Assembly (NCBI RefSeq): GCF_028823665.1
Contig: NZ_JAPEHV010000006.1
Coordinates: forward strand, 333,830 to 397,829
DNA: 64,000 bases
From: Microbacterium sp. C7(2022)
GTDB lineage: Bacteria; Actinomycetota; Actinomycetes; Actinomycetales; Microbacteriaceae
Direction of reading: 5' to 3'
Shown here: positions 1 through 10,899 of the stretch, piece by piece
Layout of the letters: the number at the start of each line of letters is the position of its first letter
Position numbering within the stretch: the first letter of the stretch is position 1
Notes under the pieces: generated by a model
What the model saw: only the letters and a program-made list of their open reading frames with translations
Database searches by the model: none
What the model was told of the DNA's origin: nothing
Position numbers and translations under genes: made by a program

Positions 1-383
1 CTGGACTGGCCACGATCTTTGCCAGACTGCCCCGGCGCTACGGCGTGCTGAAAGACCTCGTCGACGGGCGATGCGAGTCAGGCCCCGAAACACTTGTGCG
101 ACTGGTGCTGCGCACGTTGGAATGCCAGGTAGATCTGCAGGTGAGTATCGACGGCATCGGCCGCGTCGACTTTCTCGTCGACGGCTGGCTGATCATCGAG
201 TGCGACAGCCAGGCGTTCCACTCCGACTGGGCGGCGCGAAAGCGCGACCTTCGACGTGATCGGATGGCGGCCGAACGCGGCTACGTCACGCTCAGGCTGC
301 TCGCCGAGGACATCATGTGGCACCGCGACGATGTGCGCGGTGCCATCGCTGGGCTCTTGCGGCGCGGTCAATTCCAGCGCTAG
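1..383 (+). CDS. DUF559-type nuclease-fold protein, C-terminal part
   Basis: This is the 3' end of a gene whose frame is open from base 3 to the TAG at 381-383, so the start lies outside the window; about 126 codons are visible. The segment RVDFLVDGWLIIECDSQAFH, followed by a basic stretch (WAARKRDLRRDRMAAERGYVTLRLL), matches the DUF559 / very-short-patch-repair-like restriction endonuclease fold, with the D of VDF and the E of IIECD as probable metal-binding residues. Proteins of this kind in Microbacteriaceae often carry an AbiEi-like N-terminal domain, but none is visible here. Function is unknown; a nuclease or defence role is inference. Confidence 0.65.
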   Translation, partial: GLATIFARLPRRYGVLKDLVDGRCESGPETLVRLVLRTLECQVDLQVSIDGIGRVDFLVDGWLIIECDSQAFHSDWAARKRDLRRDRMAAERGYVTLRLLAEDIMWHRDDVRGAIAGLLRRGQFQR

Positions 384-752
384 CGCCATAGCGCGGCGCC
401 CCGTAACTCCGGAAGTTCGACCGCCCACCTGCCATCCGCCCACGCGAAATCAGGCCAGCCGCAGCAGTTGTCAGGAGTTACGGCGCGGCATTGGGCGTTA
501 CGCGTTGCTCGCGTGACAGACCCAGCTCAGGCCGCCGCGGGCCGCGATTGCTGACCGCACGTGCCGCAACTCCTGAAATCTGGGCGTCCAGTGCCCCACA
601 TCGGCGCGAAACCGGCCAGCGGCGCCCGATCTCAGGAGTTACGGCCCGGCGGGGAGCGGCGGAGGACAGCGCGCCTCGGCGCGGCGGGGAGCGGCGGAGG
701 ACAGCAGCTGCGGCGCGGAGAACGCGCGCAGCGCGCGGCCACCGCGGCGCGC
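384..752. repeat. Intergenic region with inverted CAGGAGTTACGG motifs
   Basis: No convincing gene lies in these 369 bases. A 12-base motif occurs four times in alternating orientation: CCGTAACTCCGG at 401-412 (inverted), CAGGAGTTACGG at 472-483, CCGCAACTCCTG at 564-575 (inverted variant) and CAGGAGTTACGG at 633-644. Each inverted/forward pair is separated by roughly 60 bases. A separate 23-bp direct repeat beginning GGCGGGGAGC lies at 648-670 and 683-705. The arrangement resembles hairpin repeats found elsewhere in the window with different motifs. Confidence 0.7.
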
Positions 753-1868
753 TCAGCGCTCGAAACCGTCGGCGATCAGCTCGATGAGCTCCTCGCGCTC
801 CTCGGTCGGCAGGAAGGCCGCCGCCGCGGCATTCAGCTGGAAGGCCTCGAGGTCGTCGAGCCCGTACTCGAATGTCTGCGCCAACAGCGCCAGCTCACGC
901 GTGAGCGAGGTGCTACTCATCGTCCGGTTGTCGACGTTCACCGTCACCGAGAAACCCAGCTGGTACAGCAGATCGAACGGGTGGTCCTCGAGGTTCTCGC
1001 CCCACGCCGCAATCGCACCCGTCTGCAGGTTCGACGACGGCGAAAGCTCGAGCGGAATCTCGCGGTCACGCACCCAGCGCGCCAGGTCACCGAACTGCAC
1101 CAGCACGTCCTCGCCCGCGCGCGAAACAACCTCGAGGTCTTCGGCGATGCGCACACCGTGGCCGAGGCGCAGGGCGCGCCCATCGATGAGCGCCCCGCGA
1201 ATCGAGTCGAGTCCGGCCGCCTCGCCGGCGTGCACGGTCACGGGGAAGAACTGCGACGCGAGGTAGTCGAACGCAGCCTTGTGCTTCGACGCGGGAAAGC
1301 CATCTTCAGGCCCAGCGATGTCGAAGCCGACGGCACCACGCTCACGCCACTGCACGGCGAGCTTGGCGATCTCAAGCGAACGGTCGGTGTGTCGCATCGC
1401 GGTGATGAGCTGCCCGACCCGAATGTCGTGCCCGGCGCTCTCGGCCGCGTCCTCCCCCTCTTCGATGCCCTCTTGCACTGCCTCGACGACGTCATCCAGC
1501 GAGAGACCGCGTCCGAGGTGCTGTTCGGGCGCCCAGCGCACCTCGCCGTAAATCACACCGTCGGCGGCGAGGTCTTCGACGAACTCCCGCGCGATACGCG
1601 TCAGGCCTTCTCGGGTCTGCATGACCGACGTCGTCAGGTCGAACGTCTTCAGGTACTCCACAAGCGAGCCCGAGTCGCTCTTATCGGCGATCCACTCGCC
1701 GAGCGCGTCGGCCTCCTGCTCGGGCACCTCAAGGTCGAGGTCATCGGCGAGTTCGATGATCGTGCCCGGGCGAACCGCACCATCCAGGTGGTCGTGCAGC
1801 GAAACCTTGGGCAGTGAGCGAATCGAGAGTCCTTCGAGAACGGCGTCGCCGTACTGATCGATGGCCAT
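753..1868 (-). CDS. add: adenosine deaminase
   Basis: A 371-residue metal-dependent deaminase converting adenosine (and deoxyadenosine) to inosine, last gene of a nucleoside uptake and salvage operon. Family features are the N-terminal HDHLDG metal site in SLHDHLDGAVRPG, LGHGVRI, ELSPSSNLQTG, and VNVDNRTMSSTSLTRE carrying the late aspartate. The ATG at 1868 is preferred over an upstream in-frame start because GAGGAG sits 6 bases before it. Length fits bacterial adenosine deaminases. The gene begins 50 bases after deoA on the same strand. A related aminodeaminase specificity cannot be excluded, but the neighbours support a nucleoside substrate. Confidence 0.93.
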   Translation of the reverse strand: MAIDQYGDAVLEGLSIRSLPKVSLHDHLDGAVRPGTIIELADDLDLEVPEQEADALGEWIADKSDSGSLVEYLKTFDLTTSVMQTREGLTRIAREFVEDLAADGVIYGEVRWAPEQHLGRGLSLDDVVEAVQEGIEEGEDAAESAGHDIRVGQLITAMRHTDRSLEIAKLAVQWRERGAVGFDIAGPEDGFPASKHKAAFDYLASQFFPVTVHAGEAAGLDSIRGALIDGRALRLGHGVRIAEDLEVVSRAGEDVLVQFGDLARWVRDREIPLELSPSSNLQTGAIAAWGENLEDHPFDLLYQLGFSVTVNVDNRTMSSTSLTRELALLAQTFEYGLDDLEAFQLNAAAAAFLPTEEREELIELIADGFER

Positions 1869-1918
1869 GGTGTTCTCCTCGAAGGGGTGAGTAGGAAGAA
1901 GTGAAGCGGATGCCGCGG

Positions 1919-3208
1919 TCAGGCGGTGATGCGTTCGCGAACGATCGACGAGGTGGCCGGCGCGGACGACCCGAGTTCCCACGCGCCGTCGAGGGCGTCG
2001 AGCGCTCGTGCGAACCGTGATCCATCATGCCCGAGAAGAGTGAACAGCGGTTGACCGGCTGCCACCTGATCGCCCGGCTTCACGTGCAGATCGATTCCTG
2101 CCTCGTGCAGCACGGGGTCCTGTGCCCGTGCACGCCCGGCACCCAGTCGCCAGGCGGCGATACCGAACGGCAACGCCTCCATCCGGGTGACGAATCCCGC
2201 CTCGGGCGCCGTCACGGTGTGCGTCTCATTCGGCGCAGGCAATGCGGCATCCGGGTCCCCACCCTGCGCGCTGATCATGGCGCGCCACGAGTCCATCGCG
2301 CGCCCATCGCGCAGCGCCGCCTCCACGTCGGCATCAGGCTGGCCAGCCAGCGCCAGCATCTCGCGCGCGAGCGCGACGGTCAGCTCGACCACGTCGGCCG
2401 GGCCGCCGCCGGCAAGCACCTCGACGGATTCGCGCACCTCGTTGGCGTTGCCGATCGCGAGGCCGAGCGGCGTGTTCATGTCGGTGAGCAAGGCGGTGGT
2501 CGACACACCCGAGTCGGTGCCGAGCGCTACCATCGCCTCTGCAAGCTCGCGCGCCTTGCCGATGTCTTGCATGAACGCGCCAGAGCCGAACTTCACGTCG
2601 AGCACGAGCGAATCGGTGCCTTCGGCGATCTTCTTCGACATGATGCTCGACGCGATCAGCGGAATAGCCTCGACCGTTCCGGTCACGTCGCGCAGGGCGT
2701 ACAAACGCTTGTCAGCCGGTGCGAGACCTGAGCCCGCGGCGCAGATGACCGCACCCACGTCTCGCAGCTGCGCGAACATCTCGTCGTTCGACAGTGCCGC
2801 ACGCCACCCCGGAATCGACTCCAGCTTGTCGAGCGTGCCCCCGGTGTGACCGAGCCCGCGCCCCGAAAGCTGCGGCACCGCAACCCCGAACGCGGCGACG
2901 AGTGGCGCGAGCGGCAACGTGATCTTGTCACCCACTCCACCGGTGGAGTGCTTGTCGACGGTGGCCTTGCCGAGTCCGGCGAAGCTCATGCGCTCCCCCG
3001 ACGCGATCATCGCATCGGTCATCACGCGGATCTCGTCGCGCTCCATGCCGTTGAGCAGAACGGCCATCGCGAAGGCCGCCATCTGCGAGTCGGCCACGTA
3101 TTCGCGGGTGTACGCGTCGATCATCCAGCGAAGCGCGTCCTCGGCGACTACGCCGCCGTCGCGCTTGGTGCGGATCACGTCAACCGCGTCGAACGGCTCC
3201 ACGCTCAT
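1919..3208 (-). CDS. deoA: thymidine phosphorylase
   Basis: A 429-residue pyrimidine-nucleoside phosphorylase that splits thymidine/deoxyuridine (possibly uridine) with phosphate into base and pentose-1-phosphate. The family signature SGRGLGHTGGTLDKLES is intact, preceded by KHSTGGVGDKITL, the phosphate-binding region. An N-terminal helical domain, central alpha/beta domain and C-terminal PYNP domain (from about residue 345, with VKPGDQVAAGQPLF) account for the whole length. Its ATG overlaps the cytidine deaminase stop (ATGA), indicating translational coupling: deaminated pyrimidine nucleosides from Cdd are substrates for this enzyme. Confidence 0.95.
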   Translation of the reverse strand: MSVEPFDAVDVIRTKRDGGVVAEDALRWMIDAYTREYVADSQMAAFAMAVLLNGMERDEIRVMTDAMIASGERMSFAGLGKATVDKHSTGGVGDKITLPLAPLVAAFGVAVPQLSGRGLGHTGGTLDKLESIPGWRAALSNDEMFAQLRDVGAVICAAGSGLAPADKRLYALRDVTGTVEAIPLIASSIMSKKIAEGTDSLVLDVKFGSGAFMQDIGKARELAEAMVALGTDSGVSTTALLTDMNTPLGLAIGNANEVRESVEVLAGGGPADVVELTVALAREMLALAGQPDADVEAALRDGRAMDSWRAMISAQGGDPDAALPAPNETHTVTAPEAGFVTRMEALPFGIAAWRLGAGRARAQDPVLHEAGIDLHVKPGDQVAAGQPLFTLLGHDGSRFARALDALDGAWELGSSAPATSSIVRERITA

Positions 3209-3606
3209 CGGGCGGCGTCCTCGAGGTCGCGCGGCCCGAAGGCGTCCGGCAGCACTTCGTCGATCGTCCGGATTCCCGACACCGTCTCGAGCAGCATCCC
3301 GGGCAGCGCGAATTCATAGAGCAGCTGCCGGCATCGCCCGCACGGCATGATCGTCTCGCCGAGTCCGTTGACGCAGACGAAGGCGACCAGTTGCCCGCCG
3401 CCCGACATCTGAAGCTCGCTGACAAGCCCGCATTCGGCGCACAGCCCGACCCCGTACGAGGCGTTTTCAACGTTGCATCCGGTCACGATCCGCCCGTCCG
3501 AGACGAGCGCCGCAGCCCCTACCTTGTAGCGCGAGTAGGGCGCGTACGCCCGCTCCATGGCGGCGGTAGCCCCCGCGCGCAGTTCGTCCCAATCGATGTC
3601 GGTCAC
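3205..3606 (-). CDS. cdd: cytidine deaminase
   Basis: A 133-residue, small tetrameric-type cytidine deaminase (cytidine to uridine). Substrate loop GCNVENASYGVGLCAECG contains the C-A-E motif with the zinc cysteine and catalytic glutamate, and PCGRCRQLLYEF supplies the other two zinc cysteines. The start is GTG at 3606, with GGAGGAGTCGC just upstream. It lies between the transporter genes (45-base gap) and deoA (4-base overlap), so it most likely acts on imported nucleosides in the cytoplasm. Confidence 0.95.
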   Translation of the reverse strand: MTDIDWDELRAGATAAMERAYAPYSRYKVGAAALVSDGRIVTGCNVENASYGVGLCAECGLVSELQMSGGGQLVAFVCVNGLGETIMPCGRCRQLLYEFALPGMLLETVSGIRTIDEVLPDAFGPRDLEDAAR

Positions 3607-3651
3607 GCGACTCCTCCGATAGCAAGCACAGTGATGGTGATGGATGCCACG

Positions 3652-4934
3652 TCAGCCCTTTACGTAGGGCAACCCGGCTGCGGCTGGCCCTCGAGAGCGC
3701 CCGACGACACCGGCGACCACAAAGATCGTGACGACGTAGGGAAGCATGAGCATGAACTCGCTGGGCACGGGCGACCCGATGACGCTGAGGGTGTTCTGCA
3801 GGCTCGAGGCGAACCCGAAAAGAAGCGCAGCGAGTGTCGCCTTGATCGGGTCCCACTGGCCGAAGATCACCGCGGCCAGCGCGATGAAGCCCGCGCCGGC
3901 AGTCATCTCTTTGTTGAAGGCGATGCCGTTTCCGATCGTGAAGACCGTGCCACCGAGGCCCGCCAGCGCCCCGGCGAGGAGCACATTCCAGAACCGGGTC
4001 GGGTTGACGCGGATGCCGACGGTGTCGGCGGCCTGCGGGTGTTCGCCGACCGCGCGCAGCCGCAGACCCCAGCGCGTACGGAACATGCCGAACCACACCA
4101 ACGCCACGGCGAGGTACATCAAGTAGACGATGATCGTCTGGCGGAACAGCACCGGCCCGAGCACGGGGATGTCCGACAACAGAGGAATCGCGATGCGGTC
4201 GAAGCGAGGCGGAGTGTTGAGCGTTGCGGCGTTGGGCTGCAGCACCTGGGAGAACAAGAAGCTCGTGAGGCCCGTCACCAGAACGTTCAGCACGACACCG
4301 ACGATGACCTGCTCGACGAGGTATTTGATCGAAAACGCCGCGAGCACGAAGGCCACGAGCATGCCGGCGACCATAGCCGCGAGCAGCCCGAGGATCGGGA
4401 GTCCGGTAACGGTTGCCACGACCGCCGCCGTGAATGCACCGGCGAGCAACTGTCCCTCGATCGCGATGTTGACCACGCCGACGCGTTCGCCGATGACACC
4501 GGTAAGGGCGCCGTAGATGAGCGGGATCGCGAGAGCGACAGCGCCGGCAAGGAGGCCCGTGACGGGGATCGCAGCGCCCGAGGCCGCCCATGCGAGGAAG
4601 CCGTAGACGAGGATCACGATGTACGCCGCGATCACCCACAGGGGCGTCGTTCCTCGTGCGCGGACGAACCACGCTGCCAGCGCGGTCAGCACCAGCAGCA
4701 GGACGAACACCACCCACACGGTCAGGGTGACGGGAACAACGATGTCGCCGAGCTGCACGGCGTCACTGCCCGTCGACAGGCGGAACGTGGTGTCACCGCT
4801 GCGCGGTGCAGCCACGATGAGCAGCGCGTAGAGGGCGGCGAAGATAGCCAGCGCGATCGGGGCCTTCCAGCTGCGCACGTCGGCCTTCTGCAGTTCGATG
4901 GGGGCGATGGCCCCGTCCGGAGTGGTCACCGTGC

Positions 4935-4938
<4 letters not shown>
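3652..4938 (-). CDS. nucleoside ABC transporter permease (second subunit)
   Basis: A 428-residue polytopic membrane protein of the BPD_transp_2 family, the class that pairs with BmpA-like lipoproteins and RbsA-like ATPases for nucleoside uptake (NupQ/YufQ type). About ten hydrophobic segments are visible; the conserved motif GERVGVVNIAIEGQLLAGAF and the later GLRLRAVGEHPQAADTVGI are typical. The N-terminus is longer than in many homologues, with three predicted helices before the core. It starts with GTG overlapping the stop of the preceding permease (GTGA). Nucleosides as substrate are inferred from cdd, deoA and add downstream. Confidence 0.9.
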
Positions 4939-6241
<1,303 letters not shown>

Positions 6242-6245
<4 letters not shown>

Positions 6246-7759
6246 GCCGCTGCCTCTCCGGTCGGGGCTTCGCCGGCCATCATGAGGCCCAGCGTTCCTC
6301 GGGGGGTGTCACCCGGGACGATGCCAATGATCTTTCCCCGATACATCACGATGATTCGATCGGCCAGTGCCGTCACTTCGTCGAGTTCTGTGGAGACGAC
6401 GATCACCGGGATCCCCGCGTCCCGCGTTTCGACGATGCGCTTGTGGATGAACTCGATCGATCCCACGTCGACGCCGCGCGTGGGCTGTGCGGCGACGAAC
6501 AGCGACAGGTCACGGCTGAGCTCGCGTGCCAGCACGACTTTCTGCTGGTTGCCGCCCGACAGTGTGCCGACGGGGGTATCGACACCCTGGGCACGCACGT
6601 CGAACTCGTGGAACTTCTCTTCGGCGAACTCCGAGATGTAGCTCAGGCGCAACGCGCCGCCGCGCACGAACGGGGCCCCTGTGGTGCGGTCGAGCACCAG
6701 GTTCTCGGCAATGGTCATGGGAGCGACCAGGCCGTCTTCCTTGCGGTCTTCGGGCACGAAGCCCACGCCTTCGTCGAGGATGCGACGCACGGTCTTGCCG
6801 ACGAGCTCGGTGTTGTTGAGGACGACAGAGCCGCTCACCCGCTCCTGCAGGCCCACGAGCGCTTCAGTGAGCTCGGTCTGGCCGTTGCCCTGCACACCAG
6901 CGATCGCGACGATCTCACCGGCGCGCACGTCGAAGTCGACGCCGTCGACGACGATCTGGTCTTTCGAGTCCACGACCGTGAGGTTCTGCACGATGAGGGA
7001 CTTCTCGCCGAGTGAGGGCGGGTTCTTCTGCACGGTGAGCTCGACGGCGCGACCCACCATCAGCTCGGCGAGTTCGGCGTTAGTGGCGGTCGGCGATGCC
7101 TCGCCGACGACCTTGCCCAGACGGATCACGGTGATGCGGTCGGCGACTTCGCGCACTTCGCGCAGCTTGTGGGTGATGAAGACGATAGAGGTGCCGGCCT
7201 CTTTCAGCTGGCGCATGATCTCCATCAGCTCGTCGGTCTCCTGTGGGGTGAGCACCGCGGTGGGCTCGTCGAAGACGAGCACCTTGGCGTCACGGGAGAG
7301 CGCCTTGATGATCTCCACGCGCTGCTGAACCCCCACCGGGAGGTCTTCGACCACGGCGTCCGGGTCGAGATCGAACCCGAAGCGCGCCGAGATCTCGCGC
7401 ACGCGTTCGCGCGCGGCATCCAGATCAAGAACTCCGCCCGCCTTGGTCGACTCGTGGCCGAGCATGACATTCTCGGCGACCGTGAACACGGGAATGAGCA
7501 TGAAGTGCTGGTGCACCATGCCGATGCCCGCGCGCATCGCGTCACCCGGTCCTTGGAAGTACTGCACCTGGTCGTCGAGCAGGATGACGCCGTCGTCAGC
7601 CTGGTACAGACCGTAGAGCACGTTCATCAGGGTCGACTTGCCGGCACCGTTCTCACCGAGCAGGCAGTGGATTTCGCCGGGTTCGATCACGAGGTCGATG
7701 TGATCGTTGGCGACCAGGCTGCCGAACCGCTTGGTGATGCCGCGGAGTTCGAGCTTCAT
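6242..7759 (-). CDS. nucleoside ABC transporter ATP-binding protein (two NBDs)
   Basis: A 505-residue ATPase with two tandem nucleotide-binding domains, as in RbsA/NupO proteins. The first NBD has Walker A GENGAGKST and Walker B VLVFDEPTAVLTP. The second has a degenerate Walker A (GVQGNGQTE) but a good signature LSGGNQQKVVLARELS. The ATG at 7759 begins MKLELRGITKRFGS, exactly where family members begin; AGGA lies about 9 bases upstream, and longer in-frame extensions have no family resemblance. It couples to the permease by ATGA. It should energise import by the two permeases. Confidence 0.93.
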
Positions 7760-7813
7760 GTTGCAGATCCTAGTAAGAGGCGTGCACGAAAGGCACGCGA
7801 TGTCCGGACGCAT

Positions 7814-7847
7814 GTGTGGGGAGACCGGCGAACCGGCCTCCCCACAC
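7814..7847 (-). terminator. stem-loop between bmpA-like gene and ATPase gene
   Basis: Read on the minus strand, a 15-bp stem with one G-T pair closes on a TTCG tetraloop, starting 16 bases after the lipoprotein stop codon. No U-tract follows. It may be an attenuating terminator or an mRNA-stabilising 3' end that keeps binding-protein transcript above that of the membrane components. Confidence 0.75.
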
Positions 7848-7862
7848 GCGATGCTGGATTTC

Positions 7863-8969
7863 TCAGCCCGCCAGGTACGACGTGACCGGGATCGATCCGT
7901 CGATGATGCCGGCGGTGATCTCGTCGAGCTCACCCTGCAGGTCGGGCGAAATCATGCTCTCGAAGTCGTGGAACGGAGCAAGGCCCACGCCCTCGTTCTC
8001 GAGCGTGCCGACGAACGGCGTGACATCGAAGCTGCCTTCAGCGGCTGCGGTAACAGCCTCCTCGACACCCACGTCGATGCCCTTGCGGATCGAGGTGAGG
8101 AGCAGGTCGGCGACCGACGGGTCGGTCTCGTACACGTCGGCGTCGACACCGACGAGCGCGATGTCGCGGCCCGAGTCACGGATGACGGATGCTGCGGACT
8201 GGTAGATCGGTCCGCCGACGGGCAGCAGCACGTCGACGCCCTGGTCGACCAGACCCTGAGCCGAGTTGATGGCGTCCTGGTTGGCGACGAAGCCACCGGT
8301 GAACACGCCGTCCTCGCCGTCCCAGCCGAAGACCTCGACCGAGTCGTCCTTCTGCTCGTTCCAGTACTCGACACCCTGTGCGAAGCCGTCCATGAAGATC
8401 GAGACGGTCGGGAAGTTCATTCCACCGAACGTGCCGACCTTCTTGGCCTCGGAGTACGACGCTGCGGCGTAGCCGGCGAGGAACGCGGCCTGCGCGGTGT
8501 CGAAGACGATGGGCTTGATGTTCGGAGCGTCAGTTTCGCCGTCGAAGTCGTTGTCCACGACATCGTCGATCGAGACGTACTCGATGTCGGGGTTCGCCAG
8601 AGCGGACTCGGCTGCTGCCGATGCCAGCGCGAAGCCGACCGTGACGATAACCGAGCAGTCCTGGTCGACGAGTGCGGTCAGGTTGGGGCCGTAGTCGGAC
8701 TCAGAGTCGGACTGAACGGTCACCGGCTCGACACCGAACGCCTCAGCGGCACGGGTCAAACCCTCGAAACCGAGCTGGTTGAACGACTTGTCGTCGAAGC
8801 CACCGGCATCCGAAACCATGCAGGGCTTGAAGCCCTCAACGGCGGATGCGGTGCTGTCGGTCGGCTCGTCGGTGGTCTCTTCGGGTGCCGAGGCGCAACC
8901 GGCGAGGGCAACGATCATGCTTGCGCCAACAAGGCCGCCAAGCAGTCGCTTACGGGTGGAAATGGTCAA
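7863..8969 (-). CDS. BmpA-family nucleoside-binding lipoprotein
   Basis: A 368-residue extracytoplasmic binding protein of the BMP/Med family. The N-terminus is a lipoprotein signal: basic STRKRLL, hydrophobic core, and lipobox LAGC with the lipidated cysteine near residue 25, followed by a Thr/Asp/Glu-rich linker. Ligand-domain motifs include VSDAGGFDDKSFNQL and VGTFGGMNFPTVSIFMDGF, typical of BmpA/PnrA. TTG at 8969 is chosen because GGAGG lies 5 bases before it; an upstream in-frame start would split that site. It is first in the operon and should deliver nucleosides to the permeases. Confidence 0.93.
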   Translation of the reverse strand: MTISTRKRLLGGLVGASMIVALAGCASAPEETTDEPTDSTASAVEGFKPCMVSDAGGFDDKSFNQLGFEGLTRAAEAFGVEPVTVQSDSESDYGPNLTALVDQDCSVIVTVGFALASAAAESALANPDIEYVSIDDVVDNDFDGETDAPNIKPIVFDTAQAAFLAGYAAASYSEAKKVGTFGGMNFPTVSIFMDGFAQGVEYWNEQKDDSVEVFGWDGEDGVFTGGFVANQDAINSAQGLVDQGVDVLLPVGGPIYQSAASVIRDSGRDIALVGVDADVYETDPSVADLLLTSIRKGIDVGVEEAVTAAAEGSFDVTPFVGTLENEGVGLAPFHDFESMISPDLQGELDEITAGIIDGSIPVTSYLAG

Positions 8970-9111
8970 CTCAGCCTCCACGTACAAAGGCCCGCGTACC
9001 TCGCGGGTGCTGGAGTGAAGTTACCCTGTGTGACGCCCTGCTTGCATGCCAGATCGGCCCTGGACGCCGAATGGTTACAAAGACGCAATCTGCTGGTACA
9101 TGACGGCAACG

Positions 9112-10227
9112 TCAGAGCACATCGCCCCGTCCGGTGAGCTTGAGCGCATCAACCACACCTTTCACGCGCTGTGCGTGCTCGCTCGTGGTCACCAGCAGCG
9201 CGTCCGGCGTGTCGACCACGACGATGTCGCGCACGCCGACGAGGCTGATCACTCGAGACGTCTGCGAGACCACGATGCCGCTCGCGGCATCCGACAAAAT
9301 CCTCGCGTTCTCGCCCAGGATCGCCAGATCGTTCTTACGCCCATGCGAGTTGAGCTTCGCCAGGCTCGCGAAGTCCCCCACGTCATCCCAATCGAAGTGA
9401 CCGGGAATGACCGCCAGCCGCCCCTTCGCAGCGGCAGGCTCGGCCACTGAGTAGTCGATCGCGATCTTCTTGAGCGTCGGCCACACGCGGTCCACGACCG
9501 GTCCGCGGGCGTCGCGGTCGTCCCACGCTTCGGCCAAATCCATCAGACCGGCGTACAACTGCGGCTCTTGCTCAGCGATCTCCCCAAGCAACACATCAGC
9601 GCGCGTGATGAACATGCCGGCGTTCCACAAATACGAACGGTCGGCGAAATACTCGCGGGCAGTGTCGAGGTCGGGCTTCTCGACGAAGCTATCGACCATT
9701 GCCGCCTCGGGCGCACCGTCGATGACGAACTCCCCACCCTTGCGGATGTACCCGAATCCCACGGATGGCTCAGAAGGCTGAATGCCGATCGTGCAGATAT
9801 AGCCCTCGCGCGCGACGGCGACGGCTTGACGCACCGCCCAGTCGAACAGGTGCGGCACCCGGATGACATGGTCGGCCGCGAACGACCCGATGATGACGTC
9901 GGGTTCACGTCGAGACAGAATTGCGGCGGCCAGCCCGATCGCGGCCGTCGAGTCTCGCGGCTCAGATTCGAGAATGACGTTCAGATCCGGGATGCCGGGA
10001 AGCTCGCTTTCCACCGCTGCGCGATGCGCCCGGCCCGTCACCACGGCGATCCGATCGGGGCCAGCCAGCGGCTCGAGGCGATTCCACGTGTCGCGCAGCA
10101 GAGTGTGACCAGAGCCAGTCAGATCATGCAGGAACTTGGGCGCGTCGGCACGAGAGAGCGGCCACAGCCTGCTGCCGATGCCGCCGGCGGGGATCACTGC
10201 GTAGAAGTCTTTGATCGGCTCAGGCAT
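9112..10227 (-). CDS. manC: mannose-1-phosphate guanylyltransferase
   Basis: A 371-residue nucleotidyltransferase making GDP-mannose from GTP and mannose-1-phosphate for cell-envelope glycans. It carries the pyrophosphorylase signature PAGGIGSRLWPLSRADAPKFL near the N-terminus, the FVEKPD sugar-binding motif, and a short C-terminal left-handed-helix-like region, without the isomerase domain of bifunctional ManC/AlgA. The ATG at 10227 is preceded at 7 bases by TACGCT, a plausible -10 hexamer, with no ribosome site, so the mRNA may be leaderless. It is transcribed away from sdhC and stands alone. Confidence 0.9.
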   Translation of the reverse strand: MPEPIKDFYAVIPAGGIGSRLWPLSRADAPKFLHDLTGSGHTLLRDTWNRLEPLAGPDRIAVVTGRAHRAAVESELPGIPDLNVILESEPRDSTAAIGLAAAILSRREPDVIIGSFAADHVIRVPHLFDWAVRQAVAVAREGYICTIGIQPSEPSVGFGYIRKGGEFVIDGAPEAAMVDSFVEKPDLDTAREYFADRSYLWNAGMFITRADVLLGEIAEQEPQLYAGLMDLAEAWDDRDARGPVVDRVWPTLKKIAIDYSVAEPAAAKGRLAVIPGHFDWDDVGDFASLAKLNSHGRKNDLAILGENARILSDAASGIVVSQTSRVISLVGVRDIVVVDTPDALLVTTSEHAQRVKGVVDALKLTGRGDVL

Positions 10228-10289
10228 GCCAGCCAGCGTACCGGCCGCACCCTCGGCTGCCCGGATGCGCGAAAGAACGGGCGGATTTG

Positions 10290-10303
10290 TCTCGACGTCA
10301 AGA
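10290..10303. promoter_or_regulatory. palindrome upstream of sdhCDAB
   Basis: TCTCGACGTCAAGA is a 14-base palindrome with one mismatched pair, about 160 bases upstream of sdhC and 63 bases upstream of the divergent manC start. It resembles TCTTGA-type palindromes reported upstream of TCA-cycle genes in other actinobacteria. The regulator and any role here are inference. Confidence 0.35.
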
Positions 10304-10464
10304 GAGCTCGACTTAGGTTGTCCTTCGTCGCCTCGCTCGCAAACCGGGGAATAGTATTGACGTCAGCGCCCGCGTGACGCAAGGACCGCATCCCTGTGGG
10401 ATCGGCCCACTTTCGGGGCATCGAACCTCGCCCCCGACCATGTTTCGATCCAGGGAGGACGACC

Positions 10465-10899
10465 GTGTCTGCACCAGCACGCGTCACACCGTCGGTATCT
10501 GAAACCACTTCCAAGACTCCCCGCGGCACCCTGTACCGCGGGAACGAAGGAATGTGGTCATGGGTGCTTCACCGCATCACCGGCATCGCGATCTTTTTCT
10601 TCTTGCTCGTCCACGTGCTCGACACCGCACTGATCCGCGTGTCGCCCGAGGCATACAACGCCGTGATGAGCTCGTACAAGAACCCGGTGATGGGCATCGG
10701 CGAGGTCGTCCTGGTCGGCGCCGTCGCCTACCACGCGTACAACGGCCTGCGCATCATCGCCGTCGACGCCTGGACGTGGGCGACTCGCCACCAGCGCCAG
10801 TTGTGGTGGGGAGTGCTCGGGCTCTGGCTTGCGACCATGATCCCCTTCAGCGTCCGCCACCTGTCGATCGTGTTCGCCGAGATCGGAGGAGGTCACTGA
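10465..10899 (+). CDS. sdhC: succinate dehydrogenase cytochrome b556 subunit
   Basis: A 144-residue membrane anchor of complex II with three hydrophobic helices. SWVLHRITGIAIFFFLLVHV contains the S-x-x-H-R-x-T-G quinone-site signature and HAYNGLRII supplies the haem-ligand histidine region. The GTG at 10465 is chosen since AGGGAGGA stands directly upstream and the protein then begins MSAPARVTPSVSETT; the longer in-frame extension is not family-like. First gene of sdhCDAB; its TGA shares a base with the sdhD ATG. Confidence 0.95.
   Translation: MSAPARVTPSVSETTSKTPRGTLYRGNEGMWSWVLHRITGIAIFFFLLVHVLDTALIRVSPEAYNAVMSSYKNPVMGIGEVVLVGAVAYHAYNGLRIIAVDAWTWATRHQRQLWWGVLGLWLATMIPFSVRHLSIVFAEIGGGH

Noticed and set aside
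735..752. Terminator after adenosine deaminase
   Set aside because: GC-rich sequence allows partial pairing, but the stem is imperfect and no better than its surroundings.
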